Of a stretch of DNA of 55,843 nt, positions 8,308 through 17,410 are shown piece after piece. Source of the DNA: Lachnospiraceae bacterium (lineage in GTDB: Bacteria > Bacillota > Clostridia > Lachnospirales > Lachnospiraceae); assembly GCA_017470935.1 (NCBI GenBank), contig JAFUXG010000036.1, forward strand, positions 1-55,843, given 5' to 3'. Numbering within the stretch: position 1 is the stretch's first letter; each line of letters starts with the position of its first letter. Under the pieces are notes generated by a model. That model was not told the origin of the DNA, did no database searches, and saw nothing but the letters and a program-made list of their open reading frames with translations. The translations under genes and the position numbers were made by a program.

Positions 8308-9735
8308 ATGACAAAACAACTCAGGAAGCGCATCATGATAATTCTCATGCTGCTGCTAAGCATAACATTTATTGCTATTATAGCTGCCATCAATATAGGT
8401 CTTAACAGCGGCAACCGCAACATGGCTAACGAGAGCCTGCAGTTTCTTATGCAGCGTGAAGGCCGTCCTGATAACATGCCTGAATTAAATCCCGGCGGGA
8501 ACAAGCCTGGCAGTGAATCAGATAATGCGACACCCGGGGACAGGCCGGATAATAAGCCGGATGCTAAGCCTGACACTAGCGGCAATGATAATGCTGAAGG
8601 CGGCTCTGACAGTTCTGCCGGCAATACCGCTGATGGCAGCAATAATCCTGCTGCAGGCGACAGCGAAGCCCGTCCGCCGGAGCTACCGGAGGATAGCAGG
8701 CGTGCTGATGACAGACACATGGAGCTTGCCACATCCCATTATATTCTCGTTAGAATTGACAAAAATAACAACCTGAAATCAATCGACAATACCTTGTCAG
8801 ATTCGTATTCAGATGAAGATATAGAAAGCTACTGCAAGGAGATAATTTCGGAAAATAAAAAGCAGGGAACTATCGATCAGCTAAGATACTTGGTCAGGGA
8901 GAACAGGAATGATGTGGTCATTGCATTTATCGATCATTCTTCTGCCGTACAATCCGGAAGAAATCTTATGATCATATCTGTTGTGGCAGGAGTTTTTGCT
9001 ATAGCTTTCTTCGCCGTGCTTTCCTATGTTCTTTCCGGATGGATGGTGAAGCCTGTAGAGGAAGCCTTCACCAAGCAGAAGCAGTTCATATCCGATGCAA
9101 GCCACGAGCTGAAGACACCGATTACGGTCATTCTTTCTAACAGTGAGCTTCTAGAGGATCAGATTGGTGAGAACAAGCAGCTATCATATATTAAGAAGGA
9201 ATGTGACCAGATGCACTATCTTGTCACATCACTCCTTACCCTTACAAGACTTGAACAGGCTCCCTATAAGGATATGGAAAAAAATGATTTCTGCATCAGT
9301 GATACAGTTCTTGAACGGATCCTCCCTATGGAAAGCGTTGCCTTTGAAAAGGGGGTTATGATGGATTATGAAAATGTAGCTCCCGACCTTCATTTCTATG
9401 GTGTAAAGGAACAGCTTGGGCAGATAGCTGCCATTCTTATTGACAACGCCATAACACACACAGATAAAGGCGGAACAATAACCATTAAGCTTTGGAAAAC
9501 ACCACATCACATTCATCTTACAGTCGCCAACACAGGCAAGGAGATTCCTGAGGATGAACGGGAACGTTTATTTGAGCGGTTCTACCGTGCGGATGAATCG
9601 AGACACCGGGCAAGCGGGCATTTTGGTCTGGGGCTTTCTATTGCCAAGACTATCGTTACGAATCACAAGGGAAAGATAAGTGTGGACTGCGCAGATGGAA
9701 TTACTACTTTTACAGTAAGGCTGAAAATCCAGTAG
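8308..9735 (+). CDS. sensor histidine kinase with Pro/Asp/Gly-rich extracellular loop
   Basis: A 475-aa membrane kinase. Transmembrane helix 1 is at ~9-31. The extracellular loop begins with a low-complexity Pro/Asp/Gly/Asn-rich segment (~50-130) containing repeated DxKPD and GDRPD-like units, then a folded part (~140-210). Helix 2 is at ~216-242. The HisKA box reads SDASHELKTPI with the phospho-His near 265; the HATPase domain has N-box DNAITHTDKGG, a G1 box near NTGKEIPEDE, FERFYR and GLGLSIAK. Start ATG follows GAAGGGAG. It should phosphorylate the upstream regulator. The disordered loop resembles in style the linker of the HlyD-type protein and may also extend through the wall. Confidence 0.93.
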   Translation: MTKQLRKRIMIILMLLLSITFIAIIAAINIGLNSGNRNMANESLQFLMQREGRPDNMPELNPGGNKPGSESDNATPGDRPDNKPDAKPDTSGNDNAEGGSDSSAGNTADGSNNPAAGDSEARPPELPEDSRRADDRHMELATSHYILVRIDKNNNLKSIDNTLSDSYSDEDIESYCKEIISENKKQGTIDQLRYLVRENRNDVVIAFIDHSSAVQSGRNLMIISVVAGVFAIAFFAVLSYVLSGWMVKPVEEAFTKQKQFISDASHELKTPITVILSNSELLEDQIGENKQLSYIKKECDQMHYLVTSLLTLTRLEQAPYKDMEKNDFCISDTVLERILPMESVAFEKGVMMDYENVAPDLHFYGVKEQLGQIAAILIDNAITHTDKGGTITIKLWKTPHHIHLTVANTGKEIPEDERERLFERFYRADESRHRASGHFGLGLSIAKTIVTNHKGKISVDCADGITTFTVRLKIQ

Positions 9736-9815
9736 GATTTCTTATGCAGGCACATATAACTGAATAAAAGCTTATGTATTAATACATCGCATATTCCATA
9801 TGTAGTCCTGTAAAA

Positions 9816-9841
9816 AACGGTGGAGATCGCTCTCCACCGTT
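9816..9841 (-). terminator. intrinsic terminator after citrate synthase
   Basis: AACGGTGGAGA and TCTCCACCGTT form a perfect 11-bp stem with a TCGC loop. On the minus strand it runs into six T residues, the right orientation for the citrate synthase gene. It may also stop the converging histidine-kinase transcript. Confidence 0.85.
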
Positions 9842-9921
9842 ATCTACTATTCCTTGTATGTTCTGTCGTCCATGGGCTTCACATATTCATTTGTAAGATC
9901 AAGCCATCATAAATATCATAT

Positions 9922-11307
9922 CTACCTCTGATCCATAGGAACATACGCCTGGTTTTTCTTAACAGCCTTATATGCCGGACGGATAATCTTACCCTGATTG
10001 ATAAGCTCCTCTATTCTGTGGGCACTCCAGCCTGCCATTCTCGCCACTGCAAAGAGCGGTGTAAACAGCTCCATAGGAAGTCCCAGCATCTGATATACAA
10101 AGCCTGAATAGAAGTCCACATTGGCACTAACACCCTTATATATCTTTCTCTCCTCAGCAATAACAAGGGGTGCAAGACGCTCAACATTAGAGTACAGCTG
10201 GTACTCCTTCTCAAGCCCTTTCTCTATTGAAAGCTTCTCAACAAAGCCCTTGAACACCTTAGCTCTTGGATCTGAGATCGAATAAACCGCATGTCCCATA
10301 CCATATATAAGGCCTGCCTTATCAAAGGCCTCCTTATGAAGCAGCTTCTTAAGGTAAACCTTGATCTCATCATCATCATTCCAGTCCTTGACCGCATCCT
10401 TCATCTCGGTGAACATCTTAGTAACCTTGATGTTGGCACCACCATGCTTGGGCCCCTTTAATGAGCCTAAGGATGCCGCCATTGAGGAATATGTATCTGT
10501 TCCTGATGATGTAACAACATGGGTAGTAAATGTTGAATTATTACCACCACCATGCTCCGCATGTAATACAAGAGCAAGATCCAATATACGGGCCTCTAGC
10601 TCTGTGTATTTGCTGTCAGGTCTTAGCAGGTACAATATATTCTCTGCTGTTGACAGATCACTCTGAGGCGTATGTATAAACAAACTGTTACCGTCATGGT
10701 AATGGCTGTATGCCTGATATCCGTAAACAGAAAGCAGCGGCACAACGGAGATAAGCTGCAGGCACTGCCTTAACACATTAGGGATCGATGTATCATCTGC
10801 CTTCTCATCATAAGCATATAATGTGAGAATACTTCTCTGCAGCGTGTTCATCATGTCCTTACTAGGTGCCTTCAAAATGATATCTCTGACAAAATGTGTG
10901 GGAAGTGATGTTCTGTAGTTTCCAAGAATATTCTTGACCACCTCAAGGTCGTCCTTGTTGGGCAGCTTTCCGAACAACAGCAGGTAAACCGTCTCCTCAT
11001 ATCCGAAGCGCTTCTCTTCAATGAAGCCAGCTACAATATCCTCTACATCAACACCCTGATAATAAAGCTTACCTTCGCAGGGAATCATATCATTATCTTC
11101 AACAATGTAAGACTGGATCTTCGATACATCCGTAAGTCCTGTAAGAACTCCTCGTCCGTCAAGATCACGAAGTCCACGCTTGACCTCATACTTTGTATAA
11201 AGCTCAGGATCGATCTTCAGATTCTCCAGACATAGTGTGGATAAATCCTGAATCTCCTCTGATATTTTTGAATAAGAATTAATTTTTTCAATGTGGTTGT
11301 TATCCAT
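9922..11307 (-). CDS. gltA: citrate synthase
   Basis: A 461-aa citrate synthase, condensing oxaloacetate and acetyl-CoA. The active-site regions are visible: LHAEHGGGNNSTF around residue 250 (catalytic His), SLGSLKGPKHGGAN near 283, and GMGHAVYSISDPRAKV near 340 (second His). The C-terminal part has LFAVARMAGWSAH with the conserved Arg. The ~40-residue N-terminal extension with charged helices is common in clostridial members. Start ATG follows AAAGGGTG. It stands alone between two unrelated units; in anaerobes like this it would feed glutamate synthesis through a partial TCA cycle, which is general knowledge and not shown by neighbours here. Confidence 0.95.
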   Translation of the reverse strand: MDNNHIEKINSYSKISEEIQDLSTLCLENLKIDPELYTKYEVKRGLRDLDGRGVLTGLTDVSKIQSYIVEDNDMIPCEGKLYYQGVDVEDIVAGFIEEKRFGYEETVYLLLFGKLPNKDDLEVVKNILGNYRTSLPTHFVRDIILKAPSKDMMNTLQRSILTLYAYDEKADDTSIPNVLRQCLQLISVVPLLSVYGYQAYSHYHDGNSLFIHTPQSDLSTAENILYLLRPDSKYTELEARILDLALVLHAEHGGGNNSTFTTHVVTSSGTDTYSSMAASLGSLKGPKHGGANIKVTKMFTEMKDAVKDWNDDDEIKVYLKKLLHKEAFDKAGLIYGMGHAVYSISDPRAKVFKGFVEKLSIEKGLEKEYQLYSNVERLAPLVIAEERKIYKGVSANVDFYSGFVYQMLGLPMELFTPLFAVARMAGWSAHRIEELINQGKIIRPAYKAVKKNQAYVPMDQR

Positions 11308-11495
11308 GCAATCACCCTTTCTATCCCGGTCATATGATCCTACTTACAAAACAGTGCTTACCCACTGCTTTACCTGTATAAAATCACCCGGGTTCATCTT
11401 CTTAATATTCTTCGTTTTATGCACAAACATGAGTATACCACATTTTTACTAGTTTTTTCTATCATTTTTGTAAAATTCATAGAATTTTAACATTA

Positions 11496-12944
11496 TTATA
11501 CGTTAATCTCTGCTGTAAGACCCAAAAGATTGCTGTTAGCAGTAAGCATAGGCTTAACCATCTCAGTGATAAACTCCTCTGTCTGCTGTGGTGCGCGGCC
11601 CACAAAATTCTTAGGATCCAATATCTCCTCTATCTCTTCCTTAGTCATTCCAAATGCAGGATCATTGGCAATTCTATCCACCAGGTCATTCTCCCTACCA
11701 TGCTTCTTAACAACCTCACCTGCTGCCATAGAATGCTTACGGATCTTCTCATGGAGCACCTGCCTGTCTCCACCATTCTTAGCAGCATCCATCATAATAT
11801 TCTCTGTTGCCATAAATGGAATCTCTTTCATAAATCTCTGATAAATGACCTTATCATATACCTCAAGTCCATCCACTACGTTGAGATAAAGATCCAGAAT
11901 ACCATCCACTGCAAGAAATGCTTCAGGAACTGAAAGTCTCTTATTGGCAGAATCATCCAGTGTTCTCTCAAACCACTGTGTTGAAGCTGTGATCGCAGGA
12001 TTAAGCGCGTCTACCATTACATAGTTTGCAAGGGAAGCAATCCTCTCTGAACGCATAGGGTTTCTCTTATAAGCCATAGCCGATGAACCTATCTGGTTCT
12101 TTTCAAAGGGCTCCTCTATCTCCTTAAGGTGCTGGAGAAGTCTTATATCATTGGAGAACTTATGGGCGCTCTGGGCAATCCCTGAAAGCACATTGAGAAC
12201 TCTGGTATCCACCTTTCTGGAATAGGTCTGTCCGGATACAGGATAACATTCAGAAAATCCCATCTTCTCAGCGATCATGCCGTCAATCTTTCTTACTGTC
12301 TCGTGATCCCCATTGAAAAGCTCCAAAAAGCTTGCCTGGGTTCCTGTTGTTCCTTTACAGCCCAGAAGCTTCTGCTGGCTTATCATATAATCCAGATCGG
12401 AGAGATCGAGCATCAGCTCTTCAATCCACAACGTTGCACGCTTACCCACTGTTGTTGGCTGAGCCGGCTGAAAATGTGTAAATGCAAGTGTAGGAAGATC
12501 CTTATACTGCATTGCAAATTTTGAGAGTATATTGATAACGTTTATAAGCTTCTTTCTAACAAGCTTCATTGCCTCTGTCATTATAATTATATCTGTATTA
12601 TCACCCACATAACAGCTAGTAGCTCCAAGATGAATGATCCCCGCTGCAGACGGGCACTGCTTACCATAAGCATACACATGGCTCATAACATCATGCCTTA
12701 CCAATTTCTCACGCTTCTTTGCCACATCATAATTAATATCCTCAGCAAAGGCCTTGAGCTCTTCTATCTGCTCATCGGTAATTCTGGGCTTTCCGTTTTC
12801 TGAAAGTCCTAATTCCTTCTCAGTCTCAGCCAAAGCGATCCAAAGCCTTCTCCATGTCTTAAACTTCATATCCGGAGAGAAAATGTACTGCATCTCCTTG
12901 CTTGCATAACGCTCTGATAATGGGCTTACGTATTTATCCTTCAT
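11496..12944 (-). CDS. purB: adenylosuccinate lyase
   Basis: A 482-aa member of the fumarase/aspartase superfamily that cleaves SAICAR and adenylosuccinate in purine synthesis. The signature loop GSSAMAYKRNPMRSERI is at ~298-314 and contains the mobile catalytic Ser. HVYAYG and HLGATSCYVGD near 95-115 carry the conserved His and substrate-binding residues, and THFQPAQPTTVG near 158 the second His. Length and N-terminus (residues near YASKEM) fit the eukaryote-like, longer PurB type seen in many Clostridia. The ATG is preceded by AGGAGG. No other purine gene is adjacent. Confidence 0.95.
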   Translation of the reverse strand: MKDKYVSPLSERYASKEMQYIFSPDMKFKTWRRLWIALAETEKELGLSENGKPRITDEQIEELKAFAEDINYDVAKKREKLVRHDVMSHVYAYGKQCPSAAGIIHLGATSCYVGDNTDIIIMTEAMKLVRKKLINVINILSKFAMQYKDLPTLAFTHFQPAQPTTVGKRATLWIEELMLDLSDLDYMISQQKLLGCKGTTGTQASFLELFNGDHETVRKIDGMIAEKMGFSECYPVSGQTYSRKVDTRVLNVLSGIAQSAHKFSNDIRLLQHLKEIEEPFEKNQIGSSAMAYKRNPMRSERIASLANYVMVDALNPAITASTQWFERTLDDSANKRLSVPEAFLAVDGILDLYLNVVDGLEVYDKVIYQRFMKEIPFMATENIMMDAAKNGGDRQVLHEKIRKHSMAAGEVVKKHGRENDLVDRIANDPAFGMTKEEIEEILDPKNFVGRAPQQTEEFITEMVKPMLTANSNLLGLTAEINV

Positions 12945-13101
12945 AATTCCTCCTGCTATAGTTCCGTATCATTATAGTATTCTTACTGTTCTTACAGCTT
13001 CCGCAGCATTTTGTTATGCCCTAAAATAAAGCGACACAAACTCACCGCATATTGAATAGTAACTGTTTATCAAAGAAATGTCAATGAAAATACATTTTTA
13101 T

Positions 13102-13130
13102 TTGTTATTTTCTGCCATCTATGTTACAAT
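13102..13130 (+). promoter_or_regulatory. candidate sigma-A promoter of the PilZ gene
   Basis: TTGTTA at 13102-13107 and TACAAT at 13125-13130 are 17 nt apart. The leader to the PilZ start is about 90 nt. Confidence 0.55.
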
Positions 13131-13225
13131 ATACGAAATTGCAGCTAGTAATTTTTTGTGTTTTGATCAGTACAAGCATAATAACAGCGTTAATAAGCAA
13201 TTATAAGTATTGGAGGGAATGAATT

Positions 13226-13582
13226 ATGGAAGAAAAGAGACGTTATAAGAGACTTCCGATTCAGTTGAATCTTGAAGTATCAGAGGTATTTAAGCAGGAC
13301 AATGATGTGATAACCGATCTTAATGCTGAGATCCATGTATTTGATATAAGCAAGGCAGGTATCGGATTTACAACAACCACATATCTTCCTGAAGGATATT
13401 ATTTCAATGCAACTATCGTATTGGAGCAGTCAGACCAGAAAATATTGACCGTAGTTAAGATTCTTAATGTATTTAAGATGGATGACGGTACCTACAGGTA
13501 TGGATGTGAGTTCGTTGGTCTTGCGGGAATATTCAATTACCTGTTTGATGATTACGCAAAGTACATTCACGAGGAAGAATAA
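13226..13582 (+). CDS. PilZ-domain c-di-GMP-binding protein
   Basis: A 118-aa single-domain PilZ protein. It has the two c-di-GMP-binding elements: an RxxxR motif in KRRYKRLPI at the N-terminus and a DxSxxG motif in DISKAGIGF near residue 47. The rest follows the PilZ beta-barrel pattern, ending in the typical YRYGCEFVG strand. GGAGGG lies just before the ATG. It is monocistronic with its own promoter and terminator. It would act as a cytosolic receptor transmitting c-di-GMP levels to an unknown partner. A c-di-GMP riboswitch lies 4 kb away, so this signal is used in the organism. Confidence 0.92.
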   Translation: MEEKRRYKRLPIQLNLEVSEVFKQDNDVITDLNAEIHVFDISKAGIGFTTTTYLPEGYYFNATIVLEQSDQKILTVVKILNVFKMDDGTYRYGCEFVGLAGIFNYLFDDYAKYIHEEE

Positions 13583-13589
13583 CATAGTT

Positions 13590-13615
13590 AAGGGGAGGCA
13601 AGGCTGCCTCCCCTT
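13590..13615 (+). terminator. intrinsic terminator after the PilZ gene
   Basis: AAGGGGAGGCA and TGCCTCCCCTT form an 11-bp stem with a 4-nt AGGC loop, followed by a short T/A tract. The converging amidase gene may use the same hairpin. Confidence 0.8.
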
Positions 13616-13641
13616 TATATATCAATAGCTTTTTTCAATAC

Positions 13642-14946
13642 TTAATCACTTGTGAAATCAGACCTACATACCCTATATCTGCTTCTGATCCCCAGTCTAA
13701 GCTTCTCATCCATCAGGTTCATCCTTTGTACGGATAACACGCCATAATCCCTTACAGAAAAATCTGCCTCGCCACTGTAAGGAAAAGTATTTAGCCAGTC
13801 ACATTTTCCAAAGCCCACAAGCTGTCCTCCCGATACATTATAGCCTGCGTCAAAACCAGCCCTGTCATATACTCCCACATACGAAAGGGTATATCTCGAT
13901 ATGTCAAGCTTCTCAGGAATATAGGCCGAAAGCTCATGGCTTCCTGTCTTAAGTACATCCCCAAGAATCAAGGAAACTGTAACGGAATTACCTGCTCCAT
14001 TCTTATACACAAGATAAATGGAATTAATACCAATTCCATCCTCAACATCAACCTTAAAGCTTGCCATTCCCGGGGTTGTTCCCGAATACTCTATAAGCTC
14101 TATGCCAGTAAGCTTCGGTGGCGCATAATAATTATATTGAATCGCCTTAGTTGTCGCCCCATATTGCTTTGCATGCTTTCCATCATATATTGTTCCATCC
14201 GCTGCTACAAGTCCATAATAGGCTGCAATTGCATTAACATCTGCTTCTGCCAGCCTTTTGATTCCTGAATCATTTCGTATATAATTCCAGTCCAGCTCAT
14301 TATCCATATAACAGTGCTCTATAAGCAGAGCAGGTATACCGTTATTATAGGAATGCCTAAGCACCCCGTAATAATCATCGAAGCTCCCATCAGCTCTTCT
14401 TCCACCCATCTGTGTTACCCTTGCAAATGTACCTGCATTATCAAGCCCTATGGCTTCAAATTCCCCAAGGAAATAGTCTGCAAAATCTCTAAGCTCACGG
14501 CGCTTAGCTTCTCCTGTGCTGATATATACAGATGCCCCATGGCTTGTATGAGAAACGCTGGCATTGCAGTGCAGGCTGATAAATATATCTGCCCCAGCCC
14601 TTGCTGCTCTGTCTGCCCTTTCCTTAAGCCCTACCTCCTCATCACCATCTCTTGTTAACACAACATTTACATTATCATACCTGGACAATCCCTCCTCCAC
14701 CAGCTTTGCAATCCTCCAGTTGATATCCTTTTCCCTTTCTCCATAATAATCTGCTCCCTTTTCCTCTCCGCCGTGTCCGGGATCAAGTGCAATAGTTAAT
14801 TCGGGATTAGTAATGTCCGCATCATATTCTGCTGCAATTGTAATATTATCACATCCGGCAAGAAAGCTTATGATCAAGCCAATAATACTTACCGATATCA
14901 GCAGAAAAATAATCATACTATTTATTTTTTCTTTTATTGAGATCAT
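13642..14946 (-). CDS. lipoprotein N-acetylmuramoyl-L-alanine amidase (Amidase_3)
   Basis: A 434-aa exported enzyme that cuts the MurNAc-L-Ala bond of peptidoglycan. The N-terminal hydrophobic segment ends in a lipobox LAGC near residue 32, implying a lipid-anchored surface protein. The zinc ligands are visible: His in LDPGHGG (~59), Glu in GEREKD (~69) and His in SLHCNAS (~126), with the catalytic Glu in LLIEHCYMD. The domain ends near residue 245. The remaining ~190 residues form a beta-rich C-terminal region of unknown type, possibly Ig-like substrate binding. It is separated from the upstream transglutaminase-like gene by a hairpin. Confidence 0.92.
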   Translation of the reverse strand: MISIKEKINSMIIFLLISVSIIGLIISFLAGCDNITIAAEYDADITNPELTIALDPGHGGEEKGADYYGEREKDINWRIAKLVEEGLSRYDNVNVVLTRDGDEEVGLKERADRAARAGADIFISLHCNASVSHTSHGASVYISTGEAKRRELRDFADYFLGEFEAIGLDNAGTFARVTQMGGRRADGSFDDYYGVLRHSYNNGIPALLIEHCYMDNELDWNYIRNDSGIKRLAEADVNAIAAYYGLVAADGTIYDGKHAKQYGATTKAIQYNYYAPPKLTGIELIEYSGTTPGMASFKVDVEDGIGINSIYLVYKNGAGNSVTVSLILGDVLKTGSHELSAYIPEKLDISRYTLSYVGVYDRAGFDAGYNVSGGQLVGFGKCDWLNTFPYSGEADFSVRDYGVLSVQRMNLMDEKLRLGIRSRYRVCRSDFTSD

Positions 14947-15043
14947 TCTCTTCCACCTTTACTTGTTGAATAATTACTTATTAATGGATGATCTGTGTTT
15001 GACAGATCCCCAAAGCTGCCTTATGCAGTCCTACTCATATGAA

Positions 15044-15083
15044 AACTGCCACATTACTTACCCTTAATCGTAATGTGGCAGTT
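15044..15083 (-). terminator. intrinsic terminator after the transglutaminase/InlB-repeat gene
   Basis: AACTGCCACATTAC and GTAATGTGGCAGTT are a perfect 14-bp inverted repeat with a 12-nt loop. On the minus strand it is followed by TTTTC, so it fits the end of the gene read from 17078 to 15153. Confidence 0.75.
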
Positions 15084-15152
15084 CCATATAACTATGTGTC
15101 CAGTGCTTAACAAACTGACAGAACATCTACGGCATTCCGCTGATGTCTTATA

Positions 15153-17078
15153 TTATTTGATTGTAACCTTTTTTACACCGGACCAGTCAGAAGTAATCGT
15201 CTTTCCATCTACATTCTTATATGCCCTGACTCTGACATAATATGTAGTCTTCTTCTTAAGCTTATTAACAGTTACACTTGAAGACTTCTTAGAAACCTTA
15301 GCTTTCCTGGCAACCTTCTTAAAATTCTTAGCCTTACTTAACTGTATCTCATAGCCTGTTACATCTGAAACCTTCTTCCAGGTAACCTTGCACTTCTTAG
15401 AGCCTGAAGCCTTAACCTTTGAAAGACCAGGAGTATCTACTGTTATCTCCTCTTCATCCTCTGTATCCTCGATAATAGAATCATCATTGTCATCAGTATC
15501 ATCTGATACATAAGCCTGAACACTACTATCCTGTACCGGTACAGCACTCCACTGGGCAACTAATGTGGAATCCTTATTAATAACTGTGTTCTTCCCAATA
15601 GGCTCACCCATATAATACCAGCCTTCAAAAACATATCCGCTTCTGACCGGTCTTGGCAACACTATGGAATCACCATTCTTAACAACCAATGGATCAAGCG
15701 CTTCCCCACCATTAGTATCTAAGTATAAGGTAATACTACCGCTGTTATCGTCATCGCCCACTATATCTTTATCATCTTCTGCATATTCATTTTGAGATTG
15801 TGCATCTGTACCGGTAATATCAGCACTGCTTTCATCATTTTCATCATTATTTGCTGTCTGATCAGCAGGTGTAGAAGCATCATCAATCTCAACATCTGAA
15901 TCCGTATCATCCTGATTCTGTGCTTGATTCTCATCATCAGCCTTGACGATCACATCAGAAGCTTCGAAGTCCTTCTCTGCAGCCGGATAATATTCCGGAA
16001 GCTTGATCTTATGAGCACCGGAATCACCATCATATTCCTTAATGTTTTCATCTGATTTGTTATAGAAATAATCTCCTATAATAGATGAAGCATCATCATC
16101 ATCCCATGTAACATCCACTGCATACCATCTATTGCAGTCATCAATATAAACCTTATTCCATGCATGGCCATCACTATAGGTTGTAACCGCCGGAACTCCT
16201 GCTGCATTAAGCAGTAATTCAAAGGTAAGGGAATATCCTGCACACACTGTACTTCCCTTTGTCAATGTACTGTAAACGGATTGTGTCTGATATACCTCTT
16301 CACTATAATCCTTTTTCTTTTTTGTATTCATGATTTTTTCTGCTTCTGTATCATAGCTGACATTATCACAGAGATAATCATGACAAGCCTTCTCTATATC
16401 TCTTGAATTATTACTTCCCTCAGTAATATCCCCCAGCCATTCATCTACTTTTGAAAATAAGGAATTGGTAACCTCTGCACGGTCATCTCCATCAGCAAAT
16501 GAAGGATAACAGTACATATAAAGCTTACTCTCTGATTCATCAGTTCCATATGCTGAGGTCGTAAAGTAATATTGTGGATTAGCATATACAAACAACTGCA
16601 AGACATCTGCATAGGAGCTGTCAGTAAAGTCCTTAATAGAAACTGCCGGGAGATAATATCCTGAGCTCAGATAAAGTGCATCCTTGTTACTGTTCTTAAT
16701 ATAGTCCATGCACACACTTTCCAGCTCATTATATAATGCCTTCTCCTTAGCATCCATCTGGTCAAACACATATGTTGTACGGTACTGCTGCCAGTTTCTA
16801 TTATTAACAGTCGTTGCAGATCTATCTGAGCTACCTGAAAGCTTATTCAAAAACTCTCCCTTAGCTATTGCAAAGGAGCTAAGCTCTTCTGACTGAATAT
16901 CCAAAATACCTGTCTCTTGAATCTCGTCTGTTGAAATCTCTTCTACCGAAACCCCGGCATCTGAAATCCCGTCAGTCTTAGCTGTAGACGGTACTGATAT
17001 TACAGATACTGCCATAACTGCCATCATCATATATGCTGTTATTCTCTTACCTGCTCTAAAAGATATTCTCTTCTTCAT
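15153..17078 (-). CDS. secreted transglutaminase-like protein with InlB-type repeat and Fn3 domain
   Basis: A 641-aa surface protein. Residues 1-35 are a signal peptide (basic start, MMMAVMAVSV core). The transglutaminase-like core follows, with Cys in STVCAGYS (~279), His in DGHAWN (~304) and Asp in AVDVTWDD (~320). Next come an Asp/Asn-rich spacer (~385-455), an InlB/Flg_new-type repeat (YLDTNGG to GYVFEGWYY) and a C-terminal fibronectin type III-like domain ending in SGVKKVTIK. I use the ATG at 17078, which has GGAAAGGA upstream; an earlier in-frame ATG lacks a site. The gene is preceded by a c-di-GMP-I riboswitch, so expression should follow c-di-GMP. A role in surface adhesion or matrix formation is inferred. 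Confidence 0.88.
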   Translation of the reverse strand: MKKRISFRAGKRITAYMMMAVMAVSVISVPSTAKTDGISDAGVSVEEISTDEIQETGILDIQSEELSSFAIAKGEFLNKLSGSSDRSATTVNNRNWQQYRTTYVFDQMDAKEKALYNELESVCMDYIKNSNKDALYLSSGYYLPAVSIKDFTDSSYADVLQLFVYANPQYYFTTSAYGTDESESKLYMYCYPSFADGDDRAEVTNSLFSKVDEWLGDITEGSNNSRDIEKACHDYLCDNVSYDTEAEKIMNTKKKKDYSEEVYQTQSVYSTLTKGSTVCAGYSLTFELLLNAAGVPAVTTYSDGHAWNKVYIDDCNRWYAVDVTWDDDDASSIIGDYFYNKSDENIKEYDGDSGAHKIKLPEYYPAAEKDFEASDVIVKADDENQAQNQDDTDSDVEIDDASTPADQTANNDENDESSADITGTDAQSQNEYAEDDKDIVGDDDNSGSITLYLDTNGGEALDPLVVKNGDSIVLPRPVRSGYVFEGWYYMGEPIGKNTVINKDSTLVAQWSAVPVQDSSVQAYVSDDTDDNDDSIIEDTEDEEEITVDTPGLSKVKASGSKKCKVTWKKVSDVTGYEIQLSKAKNFKKVARKAKVSKKSSSVTVNKLKKKTTYYVRVRAYKNVDGKTITSDWSGVKKVTIK

Positions 17079-17160
17079 ATACAACATCCTTTCCCGAATG
17101 ATCGTCATTAACCTTCACAAGATGTATTATAAATATTGCTTACGCATCCCACGGAGTATT

Positions 17161-17196
17161 TTATATAATAAGAAACGAAGTTTCTTAATTATATAA
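17161..17196 (-). other. AT-rich palindrome in the riboswitch leader
   Basis: TTATATAATAAGAAAC and GTTTCTTAATTATATAA flank GAA and pair along nearly their full length with one bulged base. It directly follows the terminator hairpin of the leader. It could stabilise the read-through mRNA or bind a repressor. Confidence 0.45.
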
Positions 17197-17199
17197 AAA

Positions 17200-17229
17200 G
17201 CATTGCTCATAATATAATATGAGCAATGC
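17200..17229 (-). terminator. intrinsic terminator acting as riboswitch expression platform
   Basis: GCATTGCTCATA and TATGAGCAATGC form a perfect 12-bp stem with a 6-nt loop, followed on the minus strand by TTTTT. It lies between the c-di-GMP aptamer and the coding start at 17078, so read-through here decides expression of the secreted protein. Confidence 0.8.
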
Positions 17230-17327
17230 CTGCCATCAGCTATCAATCTATCAGATATATAAAAATATCCTAATCATCTGTCAAATTATTCCGAATCAAT
17301 ATTAGCTGGTTCAAGCTCTGTTATGAT

Positions 17328-17396
17328 CCGAAAGCAACTGGCTGCCATTCCAAAGGCCCTATAGCTTTGCGTCACAAGATTTCTCCTGCTTTGCCC
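17328..17396 (-). ncRNA. c-di-GMP-I (GEMM) riboswitch aptamer
   Basis: On the minus strand the order of conserved GEMM-I blocks is GGGCAAAGC; a CAGGA-GAAA-TCTTG hairpin carrying the GNRA tetraloop; the invariant GTGACGCAAAGC; TATAGGGCC; and the tetraloop-receptor side ATGGCAGCCAGTTGC. These match the known cyclic-di-GMP-I aptamer in sequence and spacing. It sits about 10 nt after a strong promoter and about 100 nt before a terminator hairpin, upstream of the secreted transglutaminase/InlB-repeat gene. Whether c-di-GMP turns the gene on or off depends on the antiterminator pairing, which I could not resolve. Confidence 0.9.
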
Positions 17397-17410
17397 ATAT
17401 TTATAAGAAG

